Part shown: positions 1-7,898 of the stretch, piece after piece
Layout of the letters: the number at the start of each line of letters is the position of its first letter
How positions within the stretch are numbered: the first letter of the stretch is position 1
Source of the DNA: CBDBCK01 sp965203345
GTDB lineage: Bacteria > Chloroflexota > Dehalococcoidia > Lucifugimonadales > Lucifugimonadaceae
Assembly (NCBI GenBank): GCA_965203345.1
Contig: CBDBCK010000003.1
Span: 1 to 21,495, forward strand
DNA: 21,495 nucleotides
Direction: 5' to 3'
The notes under the pieces: model-generated
What the model was told of the DNA's origin: nothing
What the model saw: the letters and a program-made list of their open reading frames with translations, nothing else
Databases searched by the model: none
Position numbers and translations under genes: made by a program

Positions 1-9
1 GTAGAATTA

Positions 10-21
10 TGCCCTAGGGCA
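10..21. promoter_or_regulatory. 12-bp perfect palindrome upstream of the sspE-like gene
   Basis: The sequence TGCCCTAGGGCA is its own reverse complement. It ends 28 bases before the ATG of the SspE-like gene. It could be an operator for a small dimeric regulator or the base of a leader hairpin. Only 49 bases upstream of the gene are visible, so no promoter can be placed around it. A 12-bp palindrome can arise by chance, so confidence is low. Confidence 0.25.
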
Positions 22-49
22 CGAAGTAGAGCACATAAGGAGTTACACA

Positions 50-2398
50 ATGCCTGATAACGAATATACTTTCCATGCGTACGCTAAGAATCTACTAGAA
101 ATAATGGATACCCACCATCAGGCGGTTGGTTTTGAAATCCCTCGCTATCAACGTGAATATGACTGGGATAAAAAAAATATACAGAGGCTTCTAGAAGATT
201 TCTTAAATGGATTTCACTCACTTATTACTGAGAAGAATAAGCAGGTTTCTTATACATTTCTCGGCACTATTATCCTCGTTAAAGGAAAACCTAGCATTAA
301 AAAATCTGCTCATCTTGGTGACTCCTTATTTGTAGTTGACGGACAGCAGAGATTAATTACTTTGGCCCTTCTATGCTGCGCATTGATTGAACAACTAATC
401 ATCCATTCTGAAGATATCAAACAATTACAAGAATCCGTAATAAAAGAGGAGAAAGAGGCAATTGAAAAGGAATTAGAAAAGCAGACAAAACAGCTCTTCA
501 GGTGTACGAACAGTCGTCCTGATGGAGATGCGCTCACATATCCTAGGATTATTCGTGCTAAAAAAGATTCTTGGGGCACTAAAAGTGAGGCAGAATACAG
601 ATCTATTGTCGCTCTTTTTCTAGATGCTTGTGCCAAATACTATGAATCCAAAGACGAGCAGAAGAAATTTAATCCACAGGAAGACCCGAGAATTCTTGAT
701 AATAAAAAAAATGATCGCTTATTTGGTAACTATGAATATATCAAAAAACAAATTCAATACGCACTATACGATGATGATAGCAAAAAAAGTGATCTTGAAA
801 TCGAAAGCCTCCGAATCCAAAATAAAGAAATTCAAGGTCATGTAGTAGGGAAACTCTTTTCTACACTCAACACATTTGATGAAAAAATACAGAATAAAAT
901 TAAAACAAAGATTAGAAAAGAGATACCTCAAAGCGGAAAATTAGGAGGATTAATTAGGCTAATATTATTTTCTTCATATATAACAAAATACGTTATCATT
1001 ACTCAAGTTGAAACTCGAGATGGACAGTCTGCTTTCGACATATTTGAAGCACTAAACACCACCGGCGAGCCTCTAACGGCACTAGACACTCTTAGACCAA
1101 AGATAATCGATTTCGAGGACGAAAATCCTGTAAACAGATCTGATTTTCCGAGCGCAGAAGATTCTGATGAAAAAATTAAAGAAATCTTGGATGAGGTGTG
1201 TGGAAATACAATCAACCGACAGGGTGAGACTAAGGCCATAGTTATTGCGTCTGCTTTGTATATCGAGGGCCGTAAGTTACAGGGGCATCTCAGGTTACAA
1301 CGCAATTATCTAAGGTTAAAGTTCGATAAATGTAAAGCTCCTGCAGATAAACGTCGCTTTGTAGCTTCTATTGCCAATGTCGCAAAATATCGGCTAGATT
1401 GTTGGAATAAAATAGAAAAACTTGAAGTTACTCCTAGTCTCCAAGAGAAAGATCTTGAAATATTAAAGTTTTGCTTGCAATTTATTGCTGGTATGAACGA
1501 TAGTCTAATTGTACCCATATTAGCGAGATATTGGGTAGAGTACAGGGGCAATAGTAGTGAATTCTTTGGTGCCGTAAAAGCGATTACAGCATTTCTTGTC
1601 CTACGCCGTTCAGTGACTGGAGGCACAAAAAATATAGATGCAATATTCAGAAATTTGATGAAGGGGAAGCCTGTCATTGGGGAAAACATGGAGAATCCTA
1701 TTTGTATTGGCTTAAACGGTGATCCGAATCCAATTCCAAAAGTGACAGAATTTAAGAAAATATTGAAAGATTACTTGAAAGAAGATAACGAAACAAAAGT
1801 AGAAAATAAAAGAACATGGGTTAAGAATGCCCAAAACACTCCGCTGGGTAAATCTTCCGATCACTTATGTCGTTTCTTACTCTTTACCGCCGCTCATAAT
1901 TCAAGGCCAGCGGAAAATGGACTTTCCGCACGCAAAGGTGTGAAATCGGACGACGGAATCGAATTTCTTAAATTTAATATGTGGAATGACGAAAGATATG
2001 AAACAGTAGAGCATATTGCACCGGTCAAACTGGACAAAAAGGACGACTGGGCTAGCAATATATATGAGCAAGACAACACTATACAAACTATAGGGAATCT
2101 CACTCTACTCCCAAAGCGAGAGAACTCAAGTATGAAGAATGCCAGCTGGCCTAAGAAGAGGATATTTTACAAATGCCTATCAGCAAAAACAGTGGAAGAA
2201 GTCACACAATTGCTTTCAGAAAATCCAGATATCAAACTTACTAAAAAGACTCAGAAAAGAATCAAAGATGGCAACAGATTAGGCATACTTGATCCTTTGA
2301 CCAATGTCGAGGAATGGACAGAAGATTTTATCCGGAAAAGAACTGAAAATATACTTGAACTTGTTTGGGATGAAATATCCCCATGGCTTGATTACTAG
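50..2398 (+). CDS. sspE: SspE-like DUF262/DUF1524 anti-phage effector
   Basis: This 782-residue protein has the two-domain layout of GmrSD-type proteins and of SspE. The N-terminal DUF262 domain shows IPRYQREYDW (30-39) and the signature DGQQR (97-101), and FDIFEALNTTGEPLTALD (329-346) follows. The C-terminal DUF1524 nuclease domain, related to HNH nucleases, shows EHIAP (E654, H655) and GNLTLL (682-687) followed by N692. In the known Ssp system SspE senses phosphorothioate DNA through its nucleotide-hydrolysing DUF262 domain and damages phage DNA with DUF1524. The start is supported by AAGGAG 7 bases before the ATG. SspB, SspC and SspD homologues follow after a 426-base gap, which is the main reason to prefer SspE over a stand-alone type IV enzyme such as GmrSD. 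The gene is richer in A and T than sspBCD, hinting at a separate origin. The domain call is firm; the role is inferred from context. Confidence 0.78.
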   Translation: MPDNEYTFHAYAKNLLEIMDTHHQAVGFEIPRYQREYDWDKKNIQRLLEDFLNGFHSLITEKNKQVSYTFLGTIILVKGKPSIKKSAHLGDSLFVVDGQQRLITLALLCCALIEQLIIHSEDIKQLQESVIKEEKEAIEKELEKQTKQLFRCTNSRPDGDALTYPRIIRAKKDSWGTKSEAEYRSIVALFLDACAKYYESKDEQKKFNPQEDPRILDNKKNDRLFGNYEYIKKQIQYALYDDDSKKSDLEIESLRIQNKEIQGHVVGKLFSTLNTFDEKIQNKIKTKIRKEIPQSGKLGGLIRLILFSSYITKYVIITQVETRDGQSAFDIFEALNTTGEPLTALDTLRPKIIDFEDENPVNRSDFPSAEDSDEKIKEILDEVCGNTINRQGETKAIVIASALYIEGRKLQGHLRLQRNYLRLKFDKCKAPADKRRFVASIANVAKYRLDCWNKIEKLEVTPSLQEKDLEILKFCLQFIAGMNDSLIVPILARYWVEYRGNSSEFFGAVKAITAFLVLRRSVTGGTKNIDAIFRNLMKGKPVIGENMENPICIGLNGDPNPIPKVTEFKKILKDYLKEDNETKVENKRTWVKNAQNTPLGKSSDHLCRFLLFTAAHNSRPAENGLSARKGVKSDDGIEFLKFNMWNDERYETVEHIAPVKLDKKDDWASNIYEQDNTIQTIGNLTLLPKRENSSMKNASWPKKRIFYKCLSAKTVEEVTQLLSENPDIKLTKKTQKRIKDGNRLGILDPLTNVEEWTEDFIRKRTENILELVWDEISPWLDY

Positions 2399-2571
2399 CA
2401 AAGAAAAGATACTTTGATATAAAGGCAACTTAGTATTTAGTATGTCAAATTTATGGCTTCTTATTCTCCAGATAGAGGAAGGGCTTGGTAAGCTCATTTT
2501 CTATATTACATGGAGTGCATTAGCTACGCCCAGACACGATGTGCTAGGATTGAGTACATTGGTAGCATAGC

Positions 2572-2632
2572 TGCCATGTAAGGCCAAGGCGTTACCGTGT
2601 TAGCCTAGGTCAGGCGGTAGCGTAATATGGCA
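2572..2632. ncRNA. Candidate structured RNA or DNA element, first hairpin domain
   Basis: An outer stem pairs TGCCAT (2572-2577) with ATGGCA (2627-2632). Inside it, CGTTACCG (2590-2597) pairs with CGGTAGCG (2615-2622) over 8 positions, one of them a G-U pair if the plus strand is RNA. The 17-base loop holds the palindrome CCTAGG. There is no T-run after it, so it does not look like a simple terminator. I do not recognise the family. It could be a small RNA, a leader element or a repeat. Confidence 0.35.
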
Positions 2633-2641
2633 AGGCGAGGG

Positions 2642-2682
2642 ATTGCGAGGAATATCGGCCCGAAACCGGTGCATCACGCAAT
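2642..2682. ncRNA. Candidate structured RNA or DNA element, second hairpin domain
   Basis: ATTGCG (2642-2647) pairs with CGCAAT (2677-2682). Within it, ATCGG (2654-2658) pairs with CCGGT (2666-2670) around the 7-base loop CCCGAAA. The inner hairpin resembles a tRNA T-arm in size, but the loop lacks the conserved TT and no acceptor stem can be found. It begins nine bases after the first hairpin domain, so the two may form one element. Confidence 0.33.
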
Positions 2683-2748
2683 ATATTGACTTTCATTGTT
2701 TTTATAGTCAGATTTGCGAGTATGGAGGCAGGAGCAGATCAGGGAAGG

Positions 2749-2776
2749 TTGCAATATAGTTATTTCTGGATAAACT
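2749..2776 (+). promoter_or_regulatory. Weak candidate promoter for sspBCD
   Basis: TTGCAA (2749-2754) and TAAACT (2771-2776) are 16 bases apart, each matching four of six positions of the sigma70 hexamers. Transcription would start near 2783, leaving a leader of about 40 bases. A TTGACT at 2686-2691 is a better -35 but has only a poor -10 (CAGATT, 2709-2714). Either is tentative. The putative -10 overlaps the dyad at 2764-2785. Confidence 0.3.
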
Positions 2777-2785
2777 AATCCAGAA
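2764..2785. promoter_or_regulatory. 8-bp perfect dyad, candidate operator for sspBCD
   Basis: TTCTGGAT (2764-2771), six bases AAACTA, then ATCCAGAA (2778-2785): the arms are exact reverse complements. It ends 39 bases before the sspB ATG and covers the putative -10 and start of transcription, where a repressor would normally bind. As RNA it would form an 8-bp hairpin with a 6-base loop. No regulator gene is visible in the window. Confidence 0.4.
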
Positions 2786-2824
2786 GTACTTACCCACAGC
2801 GGCGATTTTCCTGACATCGCACTC

Positions 2825-3715
2825 ATGAAAGCTTTACAGAGCACATCAGAGGCGTTGCGTTTCGGCGGGCACAATACTTTCACGCTGAAGAGTATTTGGC
2901 CAAAGAAGGCAATAGATGCTGTCATGGCAGATGGCAACTTATTCTCCAATGGGGATGCATCCATTACATTGGGTGTAGGCAGGAACATGGTGCAGTCTAT
3001 TCAGCATTGGACGCTTTCAGCTAGTCTCGTAGGGCGCACAGGGCGGCAATACCATGTCACACCCCTAGGAGAAGTCCTGTTTGGCAAGAATGGCATAGAC
3101 CCTTATTTTGAGCATCCCGCAACCTCTTGGATGGTGCATAGGGAGCTTGCAATGGGCAACCGCACAGGGGTGTGGCAGTGGCTCTTCTCCCGCAGCACCC
3201 TCAGCGCATTTTCTGTAAAGGATGTGCTCAGTAATATACAGACAGATATTAGGGAAAGCGACAGAAAGGCGCCCTCAGTAAATACTTTGCAAAGGGATAT
3301 AGAATGCCTGCTACGCTGCTATTGCCCTTCTAGGACGGATGAGCATACGGCCGATTGCCCACTAAGTGACCTTGATCTCATCAGCCGCAGCAGGAACGCT
3401 GAATACATGCTCGCCAGAGGCCCCCGTCCTACGCTGTCCCCGGCCATATTAGCGGACACACTTTGCAGTTATTGGGACAGTAAAAGCTCAGGGGCGGCGA
3501 CCATATCCCTTGAAGATTGCTTATATGGTGCGGGCTCTCCCGGGAACATCTTCAGGATGGATGAATCTTCATTCTGTAGTGCTCTGCAGCAGGTAGAGAA
3601 GCTGACAAAGGGGGAGATCGCACTTTCCGAGACGGCAGGGCTGCTCCAAGTCATACGCCGTCATAAGAAACCCCCCCGAGATCTATGGAAACACGCGTAC
3701 AAGGAGGATTTATAA
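2825..3715 (+). CDS. sspB: SspB-like DUF4007 protein
   Basis: This 296-residue protein carries the DUF4007 signature: FGGHNTF (13-19) followed by W25 and KKAIDAV, then LGVGRNMV (49-56) with W62, and DPYFEHPATSWMVH (92-105). DUF4007 is the domain of SspB, a DNA-nicking component of the single-strand phosphorothioation machinery, and this fits the ATPase and PAPS-reductase genes that follow. The ATG chosen is the first start codon after an in-frame TAA at 2771-2773 and leaves the conserved N-terminus intact, although no Shine-Dalgarno sequence precedes it. The stop is one base before the ATG of the next gene, so translation is probably coupled. Family assignment is strong; activity is inferred from the family and operon. 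Confidence 0.8.
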   Translation: MKALQSTSEALRFGGHNTFTLKSIWPKKAIDAVMADGNLFSNGDASITLGVGRNMVQSIQHWTLSASLVGRTGRQYHVTPLGEVLFGKNGIDPYFEHPATSWMVHRELAMGNRTGVWQWLFSRSTLSAFSVKDVLSNIQTDIRESDRKAPSVNTLQRDIECLLRCYCPSRTDEHTADCPLSDLDLISRSRNAEYMLARGPRPTLSPAILADTLCSYWDSKSSGAATISLEDCLYGAGSPGNIFRMDESSFCSALQQVEKLTKGEIALSETAGLLQVIRRHKKPPRDLWKHAYKEDL

Positions 3716-3716
3716 A

Positions 3717-6700
3717 ATGACAGGAATAAAGGAACTTGTGACCATCGCCCCTCGTTTTGAGCGGGCGATGCAAATTAATATCCCTGTTGAGAAAGTTGCG
3801 CCTTCCCTCGCCGGTTACGTATGCCCAGCTAGCGTTTCCGATATCTTACAGACAATGGCCAAGGAATACTCTGCTCATGGCCACTCCGCCTTCACTATTA
3901 CCGGCCCCTATGGTATGGGGAAATCAAGTGCCCTGTTACTGCTGATAGCGCTTTTGGGCAAAGATAAAAGGGGGAAGACGCGTCAGATTGTTGAAAGCAT
4001 TCTTGGCAGGACTCAGGCAAGGGAGTTACAGAAAAAATTTAGAGCGACCGACAGGCAATGGCGGGTTGTTCCCCTAATTGCCGACCGCAGTGCTCCTGGC
4101 ACCGCCATTGCGACTGCCTGCAAAGAACGCGGCCTAATAAAGCGTATACCTCATAACAAGACAGATATAGACAAGGCAGTGAATGCCTTGGAGAATGCCA
4201 TACAGCATTCTGTTCGTGGCGGAAATAATGGATTACTGCTGATAGTGGATGAACTCGGAAAATTCCTAGAACACGCTGCTCTCACAGATAAGGACATCTA
4301 TTTTTGGCAGCAGATTGCAGGTTTTTCTGCCCACTCTAACGGCAGACTAATGGTTGTCGGCGCATTGCATACAGCCTTTGACAGTTACGCCCGTACCTTG
4401 GACACAACAGCTCGCAGGGAATGGGCCAAAGTGCAAGGGAGATTTCTTGACCTGCCTCTTGATATTTCCATTGAAGAGCAGGTAGACCTTATAAGCCGTG
4501 CCATTGATACAGGACAGACCATCCAGGGGAAAATCAAAAACCATGCCCAAGTAATAGCCGCTTCCATTACTCGTACCCACGGGGGTGACGAAAGCAATCT
4601 GTCTGAAAAACTTGCCAATTGCTGGCCCCTGCATCCCGCCTCTGTTTGGATGTTGTATTCAGTAGCACGCTCTGGTTTTTCGCAGTCCCAGCGCAGTATA
4701 TTTGCTTTCCTGAATTCTCACGAGCCGTTCGGCTTTCAGACATTTCTTAAAACTGCTGATGCCACTGCACACTATACCTTGGACATGCTGTGGGATTATT
4801 TCCAGGCGAACCAAGAATTTGCAATACTAAACTCACCACAGAAAAGACAGTGGTTACTAGGGAAGGATTGTGTTAGGGGAGCAAATACTATGGACGATGC
4901 TCTTATATCCCAAGTAGCTAAATGCGTGGCCATCAGCAGTCTATTTCAAGAGAATATCAGTGCGGATATTATTGAAAACAGCATAGTCGGTACTTCCAAG
5001 GAAGACATTAAGAAAGCTCTTGGCGCATTGAAGGATAAAAGCTTTATTACCTATCGCAAACACAAAAAGGCGTATGCGCTCTATGAGGGCAGTGATTTTG
5101 ATATAGAGGCCGCCGTTACCAGGAAAATCCAAGACGGCATACAGCTCGATTTCTCTCAGACCAGTGAAAGCGTTCAATTGCGACCCATCTCCGCCAGGAA
5201 GCACAACTACGAAAAGGGAGCGACTCGATGGTTTGCAGCGGCTATAGCAACTAGTCAAGGTCTTGATAAGGTTATCGCCAATTACCAGGGAGGCCCTCAC
5301 TCCGGACTCATGGTGTTGGTATTGCCTCAAAAAATCAATGGGGAAAATCCTGCCGAGACAATATACAGGCAGCATGACGACCTAGAGGACGGCAAGCCGC
5401 TGTTACTAGCAGTGCCAAATAATTACAAATCTATCTGCCAATTGGCTGAAGAAATCGCAGCCCTTGAGCGTGTGTCCAAGGAGGCATCTCTGAAAGATGA
5501 TCGCATCGCCAGAAGAGAAATAGAAATCCAGCGCGGCATCGCCTCGGGCAAACTTACTTCTGAAGTAAAACAAGCATTTCAGCATAGCGAATGGCATGTG
5601 GTGAGCAAGGCAGTTAGAACTAAAAAGATACCGGGAAAAATCTTGCGAGAAAAAATATCCGACATCATGGATAAGGTGTATAGCGATACACCAATGATTA
5701 ATAACGAATTGCTGAACACACAAAAACCAACTGCAGGGGCTAAGTCTGCGCAACGAAAGATAATGCGCGCAATCGTCCAAAACAATCTGGTTTCCCTGCA
5801 GCCCTCTGGCAGGTTGCCTGCCGAAGCAGGTCTATTTAAAACTATCTTTGAAGCATCTGGCCTCTATGCTCTTAAAAAAAAGGAAATATGTTCCCCCGAA
5901 AAAATAGACAAGGATAGGGGCAACCTGGCTCCGCTATGGAAGGCTACTAGAAAATACTTACAGAGCAAGGGCGGAATGGTACCATTAGAAGAAATATACG
6001 AAATGTGGCAACGTCCTCCCTATGGAGTCATGAAGGGGCTGTTACCACTGCTAGCACTCACATATATGGTAACAGAGAAGAACAGAACGGCATGTTATAT
6101 TCAGGGACAATTCAGAATTGAACTAGACGAGGTGGATGCAGAACAACTTGCCACCGGCGGTGATATATTTTCCTTGCGAGATGTAGAGCCTAATGCCAAG
6201 TCACAAAATATATTAAAAGACATAGAAGCCGCAATGGGTAGCAAGAGCGCACGAAAACAATATACTCCCATTGATACAGCCCGCCGTCTAGTGGCTACCG
6301 TGGATGCAATGCCTCCTTGGACACAGCGCACTATGCACTTGTCGCCATTGACTAAAAAGATGCGCAATATAGTAAAGCGAGCTAAAGACCCAAACAAGAT
6401 GCTGTTTGACGATATAGGGCCGCTTGCCAAAGAAGTAGACGAAGATATTCAAAAACTGTGCGAGAAAGTCATCAAAGAGATGAGGCAATTTCAGCCAGAG
6501 AGGATGGAGGAGATTAAAGCCATTCTTTTTGATAATCTTGGTGTATCCGCAGAGAATACGGAAAACTTGGGCAAACGCGCTAAAAGTATGGCTGGTAAAA
6601 CAGGGGATATGCGCATTGATGGCTTCGCAAATCGTCTTGCAGATGCAGAGTTTGATAATTATTCATTTATAGAAGACATCTCGGGATTCGTGATCAGCAA

Positions 6701-7031
6701 GCCCATAGAAAGGTGGACTGATATAGATTACGAGGCCGCTAAGATAGCGATGAGTGAGTGTTGTCATCAATTCGTGACAGCAGAAGTGCATTCGGCTGCT
6801 CGGAAAAGGCGGAAAAGTCAGCATGCATTGGCTTTCATCAGCGCTGAATCCGGCAGCGCAGACCCGGTAATGAGATCATTCACCATCAGCGCTGCTCAGC
6901 GCTCCGAAGCAAAAGCAGTGTCCAAGGATATTGAAAATATTCTCAGGAAGAAACTGCCAAACAAAAACATACAGCTTGCTGCACTAATAGAAAGCGGCGG
7001 GGCAATACTCAATGGCGGAACAGAAAAATGA
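3717..7031 (+). CDS. sspC: SspC-like large P-loop ATPase
   Basis: This 1104-residue protein has a clear Walker A motif, GPYGMGKS (63-70), in its N-terminal part and a Walker B strand LLLIVDE ending in D178-E179. The remaining 900 or so residues show no motif I recognise; they are largely helical in character, with many charged stretches. No signal peptide or membrane segment is evident. In Ssp clusters SspC is the ATPase between SspB and SspD, needed for phosphorothioation, and gene order and length suit that. The start is well marked by AGGAGG nine bases before the ATG. The gene overlaps the next by 4 bases (ATGA). A large ATPase of another defence system, such as the BREX ATPase BrxC, was considered, but DUF4007 and PAPS-reductase partners argue for SspC. 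Confidence 0.72.
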   Translation: MTGIKELVTIAPRFERAMQINIPVEKVAPSLAGYVCPASVSDILQTMAKEYSAHGHSAFTITGPYGMGKSSALLLLIALLGKDKRGKTRQIVESILGRTQARELQKKFRATDRQWRVVPLIADRSAPGTAIATACKERGLIKRIPHNKTDIDKAVNALENAIQHSVRGGNNGLLLIVDELGKFLEHAALTDKDIYFWQQIAGFSAHSNGRLMVVGALHTAFDSYARTLDTTARREWAKVQGRFLDLPLDISIEEQVDLISRAIDTGQTIQGKIKNHAQVIAASITRTHGGDESNLSEKLANCWPLHPASVWMLYSVARSGFSQSQRSIFAFLNSHEPFGFQTFLKTADATAHYTLDMLWDYFQANQEFAILNSPQKRQWLLGKDCVRGANTMDDALISQVAKCVAISSLFQENISADIIENSIVGTSKEDIKKALGALKDKSFITYRKHKKAYALYEGSDFDIEAAVTRKIQDGIQLDFSQTSESVQLRPISARKHNYEKGATRWFAAAIATSQGLDKVIANYQGGPHSGLMVLVLPQKINGENPAETIYRQHDDLEDGKPLLLAVPNNYKSICQLAEEIAALERVSKEASLKDDRIARREIEIQRGIASGKLTSEVKQAFQHSEWHVVSKAVRTKKIPGKILREKISDIMDKVYSDTPMINNELLNTQKPTAGAKSAQRKIMRAIVQNNLVSLQPSGRLPAEAGLFKTIFEASGLYALKKKEICSPEKIDKDRGNLAPLWKATRKYLQSKGGMVPLEEIYEMWQRPPYGVMKGLLPLLALTYMVTEKNRTACYIQGQFRIELDEVDAEQLATGGDIFSLRDVEPNAKSQNILKDIEAAMGSKSARKQYTPIDTARRLVATVDAMPPWTQRTMHLSPLTKKMRNIVKRAKDPNKMLFDDIGPLAKEVDEDIQKLCEKVIKEMRQFQPERMEEIKAILFDNLGVSAENTENLGKRAKSMAGKTGDMRIDGFANRLADAEFDNYSFIEDISGFVISKPIERWTDIDYEAAKIAMSECCHQFVTAEVHSAARKRRKSQHALAFISAESGSADPVMRSFTISAAQRSEAKAVSKDIENILRKKLPNKNIQLAALIESGGAILNGGTEK

Positions 7032-7864
7032 ATGATCGTCATGTGCTAGGTCTCTCTGGCGGGCGCGACAGTGCCGCACTCGCAATCTATATGCGGAATC
7101 AATATCCGCAACTAGACATTGAGTATTATTTCTCTGACACGGGTAAGGAATTACCAGAAACCTATGAATTCCTAGTACGCTTAGAAGGATTTCTTGGCAA
7201 GAAAATTAACCATTTGGATTCCGGGCGCGATTTTGACTACTGGTTGCGGAATTTCCGTTACTATCTCCCTTCTCCCCAAGCCCGGTGGTGTACACGGGTA
7301 CTCAAGATACAGCCCTTTCAGAAGTGGATAGAGGAAACTCTAAAGAATAAGATACCAGTAATCAACTATGTGGCTATTCGCGCAGACGAGCCCAATCGGG
7401 AAGGGATACGCAGTGAGAACGATCTGCTTGAAGTGCGCTTTCCTTTCCGCGAAGACGGCCTCGATAAACAGGACATCATAAATATATTGGAAGAATCCGG
7501 TGTCGGCATGCCCGATTACTACGAATGGCGTAGCCGAAGCGGATGTACTTTCTGCTTCTTTCAGCAGAAGATTGAATGGGTGCGATTGATGGAACGGCAT
7601 CCAGAGGCATTTCAGGAAGCCATTGAATATGAAAAACGCTCAAAGAAATACGGCAAATATCCTTTTACCTGGACTGCAGATGAACCCCTTGAAGAGCTAG
7701 CTAGGCCTGAGCGCGTTGAACAGATAAAGAAAGAACATGAAAAACGCATTGCAAGAGTCCGCGCTAAACTTCAGCGTGTTGGCAACCCGCTACGAGAAAA
7801 TCCCAATGAAGATTGGGAAGAAATATATCAAGATGCAAAAGGCTGTGCCTTCTGTCATAAATGA
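7028..7864 (+). CDS. sspD: SspD-like PAPS-reductase-family ATP pyrophosphatase
   Basis: This 278-residue protein belongs to the phosphoadenosine-phosphosulfate reductase superfamily. The PP-loop SGGRDS (10-15) binds ATP, and YFSDTGKELPET (34-45) is the usual second motif. ARWCTRVLK places C88, and SGCTFCFF places C173 and C176, the kind of cysteines that hold an Fe-S cluster in DndC-like proteins. SspD is thought to activate the DNA backbone with ATP for sulfur insertion. An extra CAFC pair (C273, C276) sits at the very C-terminus. The ATG overlaps the sspC stop in ATGA, so the two are translationally coupled. The gene ends 34 bases before the converging glycosyltransferase. DndC of the double-stranded system is an alternative, but DndD, DndE and DndB are absent and DUF4007 is present. 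Confidence 0.8.
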   Translation: MNDRHVLGLSGGRDSAALAIYMRNQYPQLDIEYYFSDTGKELPETYEFLVRLEGFLGKKINHLDSGRDFDYWLRNFRYYLPSPQARWCTRVLKIQPFQKWIEETLKNKIPVINYVAIRADEPNREGIRSENDLLEVRFPFREDGLDKQDIINILEESGVGMPDYYEWRSRSGCTFCFFQQKIEWVRLMERHPEAFQEAIEYEKRSKKYGKYPFTWTADEPLEELARPERVEQIKKEHEKRIARVRAKLQRVGNPLRENPNEDWEEIYQDAKGCAFCHK

Positions 7865-7898
7865 CCGAGAGCTGCAATGGTATCGAGCAAACAATGGA

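Larger units (their letters stand above)
2399..2824. other. 426-base gene-free segment between sspE and sspB, rich in inverted repeats
   Basis: No convincing gene lies here on either strand. The left part (2399-2510) is AT-rich with no clear terminator after sspE. The middle (about 2511-2682) repeats short motifs such as GGTAGC and its variants, and folds into nested hairpins that are listed separately. The right part (2683-2824) holds weak promoter-like hexamers and an 8-bp dyad 40 bases before the sspB start. Confidence 0.6.

Noticed and set aside
2654..2670. tRNA T-arm-like hairpin (5-bp stem, 7-base loop CCCGAAA)
   Set aside because: The loop lacks the conserved TTC start, and no acceptor stem, anticodon arm or D-arm can be placed around it.
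3717..7031. BREX-type ATPase (BrxC) assignment for the large P-loop protein
   Set aside because: No PglX, PglZ or other BREX genes are nearby; the DUF4007 and PAPS-reductase partners fit Ssp.
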